From Sinotaia quadrata (lineage: Eukaryota > Mollusca > Gastropoda > Architaenioglossa > Viviparidae), in the NCBI GenBank assembly GCA_028829895.1, contig CM054181.1:115911860-115975859 (forward strand): a DNA stretch of 64,000 nucleotides, in the 5' to 3' direction. Below the pieces are notes generated by a model, which saw nothing but the letters and a program-made list of their open reading frames with translations, was not told where the DNA came from and searched no databases. Position 1 is the first letter of the stretch, and each line of letters opens with the position of its first letter. Shown here in pieces: positions 10,501 to 20,640 of the stretch. The translations under genes and the position numbers were made by a program.

Positions 10501-12528
10501 TTTCTATTTACAGTGAGTGGTACATATTTTCTATTCACCATTTATACGTCTTTTCTTCTCGCAGGTTATCGTGTGTGTTTATGTATCCTTCCTTCTGACA
10601 AAGAGTTAACCTGTGTGTTAGTATGTCTTTTGTACTCAGAGAAGGTCATCATGTGTGTTAGTGTGTCTTTTGTAATCACAGAGGGCATTCATGTGTGTTA
10701 GTATATCTTTTGTAGTCTTAGAGGGTCATCATGTGTGTTAATATGTCTTTTGTCATCATGTGTGTTAGTATGTCTTTTGTCATCATAGAGGGCCATCGTA
10801 TATGTTAGAATGTCTTTAGTAATCATAGAGAGCATTCATGTGTGTTAGTATGTCTTTCTACTCACTGGGTCACCATGTGTGCTTATGTGTGCTTCCATCA
10901 TGAGGGTCACCATGTATGTGGCACGTTTTTCCAGCTCACAGAATGTTACCAAGTGTAGGCTGTATGCCTCTTCTACCCACAGAAGGTCACCACGCGTTGT
11001 GTTTGTATGTCTTACTACTCACTGGGTCACCAAGTATGTTTGCATATCTTTCCTACTCAGCGTGTCACCATGTGTGTCTGTATGCCTGTCCTACTCACAG
11101 TGTCATCACGTACGTCTATATGTCTTTCCTACTCACAGTGTCACCATGTGTGTCTGTATGCCTTTTCTACTCACAGATGGTCATTATGTGTATTTGTACG
11201 CCTTTTCTACTCACAGAGTGGCGGTGAAGCCATTAAACAAAGATATTATGACGCAGGCGGAGAAATCAGCGCTAGGCAGCTGCCTGAGAAATTGCGAGAC
11301 CGGTGTCAGGGCCTCAGGATTATCTCCCTTGTCGATGTTACCATCGCCAACGGTGGACGTCGTTCGGAAAGACTGGCCAGAAGCATTTCTTCTAAATGTA
11401 AAACATTTTTTCTAAATTAAATAGAAAAGTTTATCTATTCTAGTCAAGCATGAAGCAAAAGTTTTACAATGTCAGCTTGTGTTCTTTGAGGTTTTGATAT
11501 TCTGCAAATTGTTATTCATGTGCTGGTAGCAGGCCGGAGTTTAAAGAGAAATACTCTATTTATTTTAATGGAACGCTTATATCGTGCAAGCCTTTAGTCT
11601 GTCAGACAGCACAGCTACTTACACATTCAGTTTGTCAGGTGTACAAATGATAACCGACTGTAGATTGTCGGGTTTACAAATGATGCACCACTTTAGATTG
11701 TCAGGTGAACAAATGATAACCGACTGTAGATTGTCGGGTTTACAAATGATGCACCACTTTAGATTGTCAGGTGAACAAATGATAACCGACTGTAGATTGT
11801 CAGGTGTACAAATGATGCACCACTTTAGATTGTCAGGTGTACAAATGATGCACCACTTTAGATTGTCAGGTGTACAAATGATGCACCACTTTAGATTGTC
11901 AGGTGTACAAATGTTGCACCACTTTAGATTGTCAGGTGTACAAATGATGCACCACTTTAGATTGTCAGGTGTACAAATGATGCACCACTTTAGATTGTCA
12001 GGTGTACAAATGATGCACCACTTTAGATTGTCAGGTGTACAAATGATGCACCACTTTAGATTGTCAGGTGTACAAATGATGCACCACTTTAGAATATCAG
12101 GTATACAAATGATAATCTATAATATACTGTCAGGTGTGTAAAGGATAACCCGACTATAGATTGTCAGGTGTAAAAATGACAACCGACTACAGACTGACAG
12201 GTATACAAATGATAAACCACTTTAGATTGTCAGGAGTACAAATGATCTACTGCTTTAGATTGTCCGATGTACAAATGATGACTGGGCAGCTATATATATA
12301 GATATATAGAAAACCATAATTATTATTATATAGTTCGACGAATGACATTCTAATGATATTTTATTTTAAATAGCATCAGACACCAAATGTGTGGAAAGAT
12401 TCATTCTCAAACCGCGATACACCTGCACCACAACACGGAGGGGATGGTTGTTCCATAAGAGAACCGAAACTACATGTCAACGCTTCACGGAAACGAAGAA
12501 ATTCCGGAGATGTCCCAAAAATAAATAA
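7579..12528 (+). CDS. Five-exon gene, ~201-aa protein of unknown family with Cys-rich C-terminus
   Basis: Reconstructed from splice sites and phase: exons 7579-7596, 8219-8356, 9564-9677, 11217-11397 and 12374-12528, all joining in one frame to a TAA. The two long middle peptides contain PYCQVEVFTAIIDNN, VCYVRDISQAELQSARTCYY and RCQGLRIISLVDVTIANGG. The last exon gives a basic segment with four Cys (KCVERF, YTCTTT, TCQRF, RRCPKNK-stop). The acidic/polar middle with evenly spread Cys and the Cys/Lys/Arg-rich tail could suggest an extracellular domain. However, the proposed start gives no signal peptide, so an upstream exon may be missing. I recognise no family. Each of its four introns contains a minisatellite. 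AATAAA occurs at 12520 and 13035. Middle exons are fairly secure, the first exon less so. Confidence 0.5.
7690..8145. repeat. ~29-30-bp minisatellite in intron 1
   Basis: About 15 units of the type GTGGAATTACTAGAGTAACG plus CCATTAAAT, with T/C and GTAACG/GCGACG variants. The array fills most of the intron before the exon at 8219. Confidence 0.9.
8219..8356 (+). CDS. Coding exon 2 of the 201-aa gene
   Basis: Preceded by a strong T-tract and CAG (8216-8218) and followed by GTAAGG at 8357. It has 46 codons in phase 0/0. The peptide starts NAKYYPLTNPRSDNQ and contains DPYCQVEVFTAIIDNN. GC content is clearly above the flanking introns. Confidence 0.65.
8545..9366. repeat. ~22-bp AT-rich minisatellite, >30 copies, intron 2
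   Basis: Units of the form TTTATGATTATAAAAACACC (plus TG) with frequent GAT/CAT and CACCTG/CATTG variants. They occupy over 800 bp of the intron between the exons at 8219 and 9564. Confidence 0.95.
9367..9591. repeat. 71-bp tandem repeat duplicating a splice acceptor and exon start
   Basis: Three copies of TTATTTTACAG followed by GGCAAAGGTCTCTTATTGTT place identical 3' splice sites before 9422, 9493 and 9564, exactly 71 bp apart. Each copy includes about 28 bp of exon sequence. Only the last continues into the full exon. The first two run into an in-frame TGA a few codons later (after TCTGATTGGC). Confidence 0.95.
9564..9677 (+). CDS. Coding exon 3 of the 201-aa gene
   Basis: 38 codons, phase 0/0, between TTTTACAG and GTGAGT (9678). 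The peptide begins GKGLLLFSDSPDVCYV and ends TCYYGRVRPL. Its first 28 bp are also present in two upstream tandem copies, so three acceptors compete for the same exon start. Confidence 0.65.
9780..10560. other. Intron 3, left part: no feature
   Basis: AT-rich intronic sequence between the exon at 9564 and the acceptor-bearing array. No exon-like segment or element is seen. Confidence 0.4.
10565..11216. repeat. 38-44-bp degenerate array carrying repeated splice-acceptor-like sites
   Basis: Units contain a TGTGTGTYWGTATGYCTTTTCTACTCACAG-type block. CACAG or CTCAG ends fall at 10982, 11060, 11100, 11138, 11176 and 11216, spaced 38-40 bp on the right side. The final unit's CTACTCACAG is the acceptor for the exon at 11217, so the array abuts the exon. 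Confidence 0.85.
11217..11397 (+). CDS. Coding exon 4 of the 201-aa gene
   Basis: 60 codons plus one base, starting SGGEAIKQRYYDAGGEISAR and ending ERLARSISSK, then AAAT|GTAAAA. If this weak donor is skipped, the frame ends at TAA 11418-11420, giving a short alternative C-terminus. Phase 1 at the donor matches the Cys-rich frame of the exon at 12374. Confidence 0.6.
11626..12290. repeat. 33-bp minisatellite, ~19 copies, intron 4
   Basis: The unit is TGTCAGGTGTACAAATGATG followed by CACCACTTTAGAT. Early copies alternate between two variants (ATAACCGACTGTAGAT and ATGCACCACTTTAGAT), the middle is homogeneous and the right end is diverged. The 33-bp step produces a long spurious open frame. Confidence 0.95.
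12374..12528 (+). CDS. Last coding exon of the 201-aa gene, Cys-rich tail
   Basis: The acceptor TTTAAATAG ends at 12373. Joined in phase 1 to the previous exon, it reads 50 residues to TAA 12526-12528, with Cys in KCVERF, YTCTTT, TCQRF and RRCPKNK, rich in Lys/Arg/Thr. The alternative phase-0 frame is also open to 12589 (contains SRKRRNSGDVPKINNL), so the real frame depends on the upstream donor. I prefer the Cys-rich frame because of donor phase. Confidence 0.45.
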
Positions 12529-12752
12529 TTTGATAACAGATCCTTCAACCTTTGTATGCTCACAAAAAAGTGTATTAGTTCTTGTATAATGCTTGTCGAC
12601 TTGAAATCTTAATTTTTGTGCTAATAATTGGGACAAAAGCCATGAAATGTTATCTAGAAACAAAATTAGTAGCAAACAGAATGGAGGACAGCAACAGCTT
12701 TATTTGGTATAAAAGGATATATTTCGAGATACAGCTGAAATATTACATCAAA

Positions 12753-12863
<111 letters not shown>

Positions 12864-13490
12864 TTAGTAACAAACGGCACGTGACACAACATCTTTCCTT
12901 GGTATAAAAGGAAACACTTAGAGATACAGCTGAAAGTTAAATACGTTTGTGTGTGTCTGTGTGTGTGTGTGTGTGTGTTTGTTTGTTAGAAATAATATTT
13001 TGCCATAGCAGAAAGGTTTCATTTCAAAATGCTTAATAAAAATACATTTGAAGCTGTTCCTTTGAGACATTAATCTATTAAACAGAAATGAGAAGAAAGC
13101 AATAAATATTTACATTGTTTCATGAATGTGCAGATTTACTTTTATTTTGAATTTTAAAATTTGATTATTATTCATGCACAATTTGAATATATGTAAAGAT
13201 ATGGCAGTTTGACTTTTTAGACAGTCTTTTAAGCCAAAACTAATATTGCTTCACACTCTTTATATGAATTATAAACTAACATAGTTAAGATCTCTTAACG
13301 AAACTAGATCTCTAAAAGCACAAGTGCTTTATTTCCAATGTATGAGTTTCAAGGAGACAACATAAACAGCTCTTGCAAAATGAGATATAAAATCATGTAT
13401 TGCAAATGATATAAAGAAAGATATTGCTAATTGATATACGAGCAGTTCTAGCATATACTATAAAGAAAGTTTTTAATACACAGCAGCTTT

Positions 13491-13645
13491 AGCAAAGTGA
13501 TTTAAAGAGAACTGTTGCAGAGCACCGCCTCCCCAGCTATAGCATATAGCAAAGTGATTTAAAGAGAACTGTTGCAGAGCACCGCCTCCCCAGATATAGC
13601 ATATAGCAAAGTGATTTAAAGAGAACCGTTGCAGGGTACCGACCC
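13491..13645. repeat. 57-bp tandem repeat, 3 copies
   Basis: AGCAAAGTGATTTAAAGAGA recurs at 13491, 13548 and 13605. The units also carry ACCGCCTCCCCAG. The third copy runs into a GC-rich dispersed motif at 13651. Confidence 0.9.
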
Positions 13646-13650
13646 CAATC

Positions 13651-13686
13651 CCAGCGCGAAATTGGCGTAGGCCGGAAGCGCTCCCC
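13651..13686 (+). repeat. Dispersed GC-rich ~35-bp motif, diverged copy
   Basis: Begins CCAGCGCGAAATTGGCGTAG and ends GGCCGGAAGCGCTCCCC. It matches, with a few changes, the motif at 24731-24763 (same strand) and the reverse complement of 34716-34750. It stands out from AT-rich surroundings. Confidence 0.7.
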
Positions 13687-13814
13687 ATAAGTAGTGCCAA
13701 GTCATTGATTAAAGTTACTCTTAAGTAGTAAACATTAAAGTCTTGAATGCAATCCTAGTAAATATGAATTCATAGTGTTCTTTATGGTACTCTTAATCTA
13801 CAATGGCCTTCAAG

Positions 13815-14300
13815 TCAATTTAGTCACTCTTCAGTAAAACTGTCCGTGTACACGTACGTCACTCTCCAATGAAACTATCCATGTACACGTACGTCACTAT
13901 TCAAAGAAACATCCATGTACACGAACGTCACTCTTCAATGAAACTATCCATGTACACGTGCGTCACACTTCAGCGAAACTATCCATGTATATGTGTGTCA
14001 CTTCTTAATCTATCCATATACACATACGTCACTATTCAGTGAAACTATCCATATACACGTACGTCACTATTCAATGAAACTATTCATGTACACGAACGTC
14101 ACTCTTCAGTGAAACTGTCCATGCATGTCATTCTTCAGTGAAACTATCCATGTACACGAACGTCACTTCAACGAAACTATCCTTGCACACGTACGTCACT
14201 CTTCAGTAAAACTATCCATGTACAAATACATCACTCTTCAGTAAAAGTATACATGTACAAGTACGTCACTCTTCAATAAAACTATCCACGTCGGCTTCAC
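13815..14300. repeat. ~35-bp degenerate minisatellite
   Basis: About 13 units built on ACACGTACGTCACTCTTCA plus TGAAACTATCCATGT, with indels between copies. Confidence 0.85.
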
Positions 14301-14320
14301 TCAATAGCGCGCTTATGATC

Positions 14321-14634
14321 AGCTATGATCTATTATAATTTGTGATTTTTAGATACATACAATTGTAGGGTAGCTATGATCTATTATAATTGGTGATTTT
14401 TAGATACATACAATTGTAGGGTAGCTATGATCTATTATAATTGGTGATTTTTACATACATACAATTGTAGGGTAGCTATGATCTATTATAATTGGTGATT
14501 TTTCGATACATACAATTGTAGGGTAGCTATGATCTATTATAATTAGTGATTTTTATATACATACAATTGTAGGGTAGCTATGATCTATTATAATTGGTGA
14601 TTTTTAGATACATACAATTATAGGGTAGCGAGAA
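14321..14634. repeat. 51-bp minisatellite, ~6 copies
   Basis: AGCTATGATCTATTATAATT recurs every 51 bp from 14321 (next 14372), followed by GGTGATTTTTAGATACATAC and AATTGTAGGGT. Confidence 0.95.
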
Positions 14635-14639
14635 GAGGT

Positions 14640-15479
14640 GGTCCATTATAGGTGCCGATTTATAATATGTTGAGTCAAACTGATTTTAATAGAGAGTGTC
14701 AAATTTAAAGCAGGCAAAAGAAACTTATTGAATGTAGACATTATATGAAATTCATTAAAGACAGCAATCATTAACACTAAAAAAAAAAGCAAATGTATGC
14801 GTATGCATGCACATGTACATGTGTGCTTGCCTGCATAAAAGTGCGGTCAGTATGTGAAATATATGTATAAAGAATATAATATTCAACACACCTTCATAAA
14901 CAAGCATTCACACAAACTCGATCCCAGGTACAAAAAAAAACAAACAAACACAACACGTGCATAGAAAAAAGTGTAGTGAACACTACCTTTTAATGCTGTC
15001 AGTACTCTTTCAATTAGTATATTTAAATAAAAATAAAGGTACTACATTCCTGAACGTTGTCAATATTTCAATTCAAAGATACTTCAAAATAATTGCGCGC
15101 TGTTGTGACAATAGAATTACAAGTCTGTTGTGATGTGTGTCCATCGTATACAAGAGCACAAGGTACAATAGCTGAATAAAATTTAAAATTCTTTCGAAAA
15201 TGACATTGTTTGAGATGTGGCAGTGATTCGTACAGCACTTGGCACTTTAATTAATAATGCCATTATTCAAAGCATATTGTAAATTTTTAGTATAAAAACA
15301 TTAGGTTCAAAATGACAAGAATGAACATGACTTTAATTTTACACTTTTTTACAACCATGTTGTAGCAAGTTATTTGTAATACATGTTTACATAGTTCAGT
15401 GAAATACTACAAATAAGTCACGGGAAAACATTTCACTTAACATACAATTTAAACACTACTAATAGTTGTGAATGAGCAT

Positions 15480-15480
<1 letters not shown>
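14640..15480. other. Non-coding stretch, no gene seen
   Basis: AT-rich intergenic sequence between the plus-strand gene and the end of the SLC6 gene. No element recognised. Confidence 0.4.
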
Positions 15481-15482
<2 letters not shown>

Positions 15483-15523
<41 letters not shown>

Positions 15524-15665
15524 CAACACTTACCGCGTAATTATAGTACACACAGAGTCACTCGTAACTATAATACACACACACAATGTCACTCGTAACC
15601 ATAGTACACACACATAGTCCCTCGCAACTATAGTACACACACATAGAGTCAACACTCACCTTGTA
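15483..15665. repeat. (CA)n tract and degenerate ~40-bp repeat
   Basis: A CA run at 15483-15520 is followed by four imperfect units with ACTATAGTACACACACA and GAGTCACTCGTA-like segments. Confidence 0.8.
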
Positions 15666-16517
15666 ACCAAAGTTCCCTGTAATATTTTTTGCGGTTGCTT
15701 GAGCTTGCTACCAACATTTGTGCGCGAAATTTTAAAACTGCTGCGCGTAACACTGCTTGTAACTACAGTACACACAATGCCGGATCATTGCGCTTATGTG
15801 TGCTTAAACACGTTGTTTGTCTTTCAACATAAACTTCAGCCAACAAGCGCCCACTGAGATAAACGTAATAGTTAATGTGCAAAACGTTTAAACTTAAGCC
15901 AGCCAATCAGATTAATAAATAAACATTTTTCAAATGTTATTTCGATACATATTTACAGCGCAAATAAAGTCATACAAAGAAACAGTTCAAGCTCTCATTA
16001 CTCTCATATTCCCTGAGCATAGTATTATTATGGAAGGAAAGAAATTATCCTATCCAATCAGAGTGCTAGGTGTGTCACGTGACTGAATCGTGTTTGTAAA
16101 CTACATGTACTTCCAACTCTGACTGTGAGGGTCACGAATATTGAATCCGCTTGTACGAACAGACTGCGCAATTTAATGAAAGAGAGTTATATATATATGT
16201 GTGTATTTAAGGAAGATTTTAGTTTTCAGACTGATTGGAAAGGGCGCCATTTGTTTGAATGCACCATAGACACTCTTCGATGACAGTAGGCTGCCGTAAG
16301 AATAAAAGTTTAAAACATTTAGGTTAACAATGGTGACAAGTTAACCAAACACGTTCACGTGCAATTACTGTGAACTGAAGACGTAGTTGTTTAATCATCT
16401 TTCCGTAATTACCCGTGCCTGTAGGATCTGTTGTGCTTAATGATTACATAATATTCAGAACCGGATGTGTAGCACAAGAAAATTAAATAACAGCATGCAG
16501 ACATTTTCGACAAATAA

Positions 16518-16523
16518 TTTATT
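16518..16523 (-). other. Polyadenylation signal for the SLC6 gene
   Basis: The reverse complement reads AATAAA, 55 bp past the SLC6 stop codon (16578) on the minus strand, ideally placed for a short 3' UTR. Confidence 0.55.
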
Positions 16524-16577
16524 GCAACATTAAAAACAAAAAAGCTGTGAATAGCGCAAAAGCCATTTGGATGACGA

Positions 16578-16670
16578 CTACAACTTTGTTGCGTTCAGTT
16601 GACTCTTTTGAGCTTGTTCAAAGTCGTGCTGACCACACGACTTGTTTGGAAGAGTTGTCTGCCTTAACCT
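16578..16670 (-). CDS. SLC6 exon 14 (C-terminal tail)
   Basis: Residues 776-805, beginning [13 protein letters not shown], matching the usual cytoplasmic [KR]LR-x-T-x-P opening of SLC6 tails. Acceptor CTGCAG-type at 16671-16673, stop TAG at 16580-16578. The last three residues, TKL, fit an S/T-x-hydrophobic PDZ motif. Confidence 0.85.
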   Translation of the reverse strand, partial: RLRQTTLPNKSCGQHDFEQAQKSQLNATKL

Positions 16671-19147
16671 CTGCACATGGTTTAGAAAAGCGAATTTAAT
16701 GTTAGTAAAATAATATTTTTTTAATAAGCGAATTATAAGATTTCGTAGCAGTAGTAATTGTGTATTGCTACTACTAATAGTAGCAGCAGTAGTAGTAGTA
16801 GAGCAGAAGTAGTAGTAGTCGCAGCAGATAGTTAGTAGAAGTAGTAGTATATAAAAAGGTGTTTAGGACTCTGTGCTTAAACTTAAAAGTTAATCTTAAC
16901 TGATTAAGCGTTTATGTTATGACGGATTTTTAATTTTAGAATTAACACAGGACTGTTCCTCTCGATTTATAGAGTTAAGAGAGAGAGGTGAAAGAAAGAG
17001 AGAGAGATGAAAGAAAGAGAGAGAGAGATGAAATAAAGTGAAACTAAGCCAAAGTATAAAACGCGTGGCTAACTAACCTGCAGGAAGCTCCCGTTTGCAC
17101 GCCACAGTTGGTAAATTGCCACAGCTGGAATCGGCAGAAACGGAACAGTAGCAAGGCTCCAGCCAAACACGTGACCCAAGGTAGAGTAGTGGTAATCCCC
17201 GTATGTGGGCACTTCGTACTTTATTAGCGTGACGACAAACAACACCTGTAAACGATTTAATTGCTCCAGTTATTTTGAACACAGTTGATTGAATTCTTCT
17301 CGGAGCTCAACACTGACGATGATGTGAATGTTTTTGACAATTCGAGAACGTGTTTCTGTTTTACCCTTTAGAAATCATCTCACTTTTAAATATTATTGTC
17401 TAGAATTTTCATAGATTATCGAAATTCTGCAGACAGTATTACAATGTAAATATGTATATAGGTGAATTTCAGCTGTTCTTGTGTCGGTGGTGGTGGTGGA
17501 GTTGGGGGTGGTATTTGGATTTAAAATATTTGTTTCAAATTGTGGGGTTCATAAGCGTTGACTTTGAAAAGGGAGTTTAAAGCAACAGTACTAAAATGTA
17601 AAAGACAATCACGTTAGAGAGTAGCAGAACAAAAATAAAAGAACACTTTAGAAATGTTAGAACTGATTTAACTAGCTCCGTAAAATTGAAGGTATGCGTA
17701 AATATGCGAGAAGACAAAATATGACGTTTGCGTAATTCGAGAAATTGACTTGATATCATAGGTACCACGTGACTTTATCTCCTGTCGCCTTTAAAACATA
17801 TTATATTATTGTCCATAATAAAGTTGCCGATTTCAGTCAGTCAGTGTTTCTGGTGATTTTGTAGAATACAGAACAAAGGTTGGAACTCTTAAAAGTTGGT
17901 GATTTACAGGCACATGTAGATGGTGAATTGTCTTTTATCAAACTCTTGGAGTTGATGAAAGGAGGGACCTGGCCGTTCAAAATTGACCAATCATAAGCAC
18001 AGGTTAGAATCTGGTAGTGGTGTCTCTTTACGGGTATGTATGTGCAGGTCAGAATCAGGCAAGCGTGTGCGTTTGAAGGGAATTTCCACTTAGATAACAG
18101 ATTGTCAACATATAAATATATTTTTGCTCACCATCGTAACTGAACACTCTTACACATGCACGGATACATGCACCCAAACACTATAACTAAGAAACCTCTT
18201 ACCACGAATAAGCAACACAAATCAACCTGAAAATCAATTACATACAACTTATCACTCACAAACAACAACACAAATCAACTTGAACATCAGTTACATAACA
18301 ACTCATCACTCACAAGCAAGAGAACAGGCGTGACGTATCGCCATAGCACCATCATAAACCGGGGCGGCTCCCGACCCAGCATCATCCGGATATCTCCACT
18401 TATTCCATCTGCACACGCCAAGCAAAAAATTAAACCAGATCGCAAATTCAGTAACAATCAAGAGACAACTACAGTAATTCCTGTTTAATAAATGGATATC
18501 TTCCTCGTGATAAATACTCTCTAAATAGTTACATAATAGTCAGGCTACTGTGTTTATACCCATTTAATAAATGGATATTTAACTCGTGATCATTAATAGT
18601 CATGCTAGCATGTGTATGCCTGAGGTCCTGGATGAACAGGAATAATCGTTGTAAATGATTTTTATTTTGTTAAAGAAATGCCAAAATAAAATTGTAGGTT
18701 TATATTTAAGACAAAAGAAATATTCTTTGCCGTCTATTGTATAGCATTAAAATAAATGTGTACTAAAATATAGGGAGTTCTAATAATTAATTTGCAAAAT
18801 TACTTTCAGTTTAAAAAAGAAATCAAGAATAGAACGTTGCTATCATTTATCTTATTATGCATAAATGAGGAATTTACTTTTATAGATAGATAAACGCGTA
18901 TATTTTAAGAAAAAAGATCACTCTTATTATATATTATAGATATCTTTTTTCTTTAAATATAAGCGTTTAGGATCTTGAAATAAATACTGTTATTAAATAT
19001 TTATTTATTTAAATATTTATTTATTATTAAAGAATTCATTTAGTAAGGAAACGCTATTTATTATCTTGCTGCAAAATTCAATTTTTGAATAAAATATGTC
19101 AGTGAAATGGCAGAAGTGAATTATTATTTGAATTTGGCACACACTCT

Positions 19148-19186
<39 letters not shown>

Positions 19187-20573
19187 ACACACACACGCAC
19201 GCACGCACGTACGCAATGTATCCAGGAGGTTCATGAAAGAACTAGTCTTCAACTAAAAGGACAATGCTTTTCAACCTAGGTAAACAATTCACAATATATT
19301 CAAAGGAATTACATACGAAACAACTCCACTTTAACTGAAAAGGAGTTAAGTTAGAATATATTAATTTAAAGGAATTACAAGTCAAAACAATCCCAAATTT
19401 ACCGGAATGCATTTTATCAGCAATATTCTGCAAATTGGATGATTTTACTTCTGATTCATATCCTCAGAATTTCTTCTCATTTCCAGACAGATTGCGGGTC
19501 TTACTTAGACCATTCCGTCCTTTTAATTAAATTTTTATAATGCTAGAATAAACTACTTACAAATCTAGTTTACACCAGCGGGTGAATGGGATATAGTCTA
19601 TACACTCACATTCAGAAAAGAAAAAAAAGTCATGTAATTTCTGCTTGATCAGTGACTTTTTCAACAAAAAACCAAACAACATTAAAATTATATACATTAA
19701 ATGTTTTTCTTGTCCAGTTAAGTCAATCCGAAAACACAAAGACCGGTGTAATGTGTGCTTGTGGCTAACGTAATCCCATCGATATCAACACAGCATCAAT
19801 GACTGATCTACTGAGGAGAACATCAGTCACTGTCTCAACCGGGCCTCTCCGATACGTGGACTACTAAATTTAAATTTAATTTAAATTTAAATTAAATTTA
19901 CAAGTTGAAACAGAAACAGACTGATGTGAGATTATCAAGCGAAGGAGTAATTATCATCAGCAAATTCTATGTTAATCCGCTTATTTAACATACTGATTTC
20001 ATAGACAGTGCTTTCAATAAAACATACTTTGATAAATTCCCTGTTAATCCGCTTATTTAACATGCTGATTTCATAGACAGTGCTTTTAATAAAACATACT
20101 TTTTGATAAATTCCCTGTTAATCCGCTTATTTAACATGCTGATTTCATAGAGACAGTGCTTTTAATAAAACATACTTTTTGATAAATTCTCTGTTAATCC
20201 GCTTATTTAACATGCTGATTTCATAGAGAGTGCTTTCAATAAAACATACTTTGATAAATTCCCTGTTAATCCGCTTATTTAACATGCTCATTTCATAGAG
20301 AGTGCTTTCAATAAAACATACTTTGATAAATTCCCTGTTAATCCGCTTATTTAACATGCTGATTTCATAGACAGTGCTTTCAATAAAACATACTTTGATA
20401 AATTCCACTTCGATTAATTGCCTTGCAAGCACACACCAATTGAGAACAGACAGACAGATAGATAGATAGACAGACAGGCAGACAGACAGGCAGACAGACA
20501 GGCAGGCAGACTGACAAGCAGGCAGGCAGGCAGGCAGGCAGACAGACAGACACAGACAGACAGACAGACAGAC

Positions 20574-20640
<67 letters not shown>

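Noticed and set aside
11584..12141. 185-codon plus-strand open frame
   Set aside because: Periodic read-through of the intronic 33-bp minisatellite.
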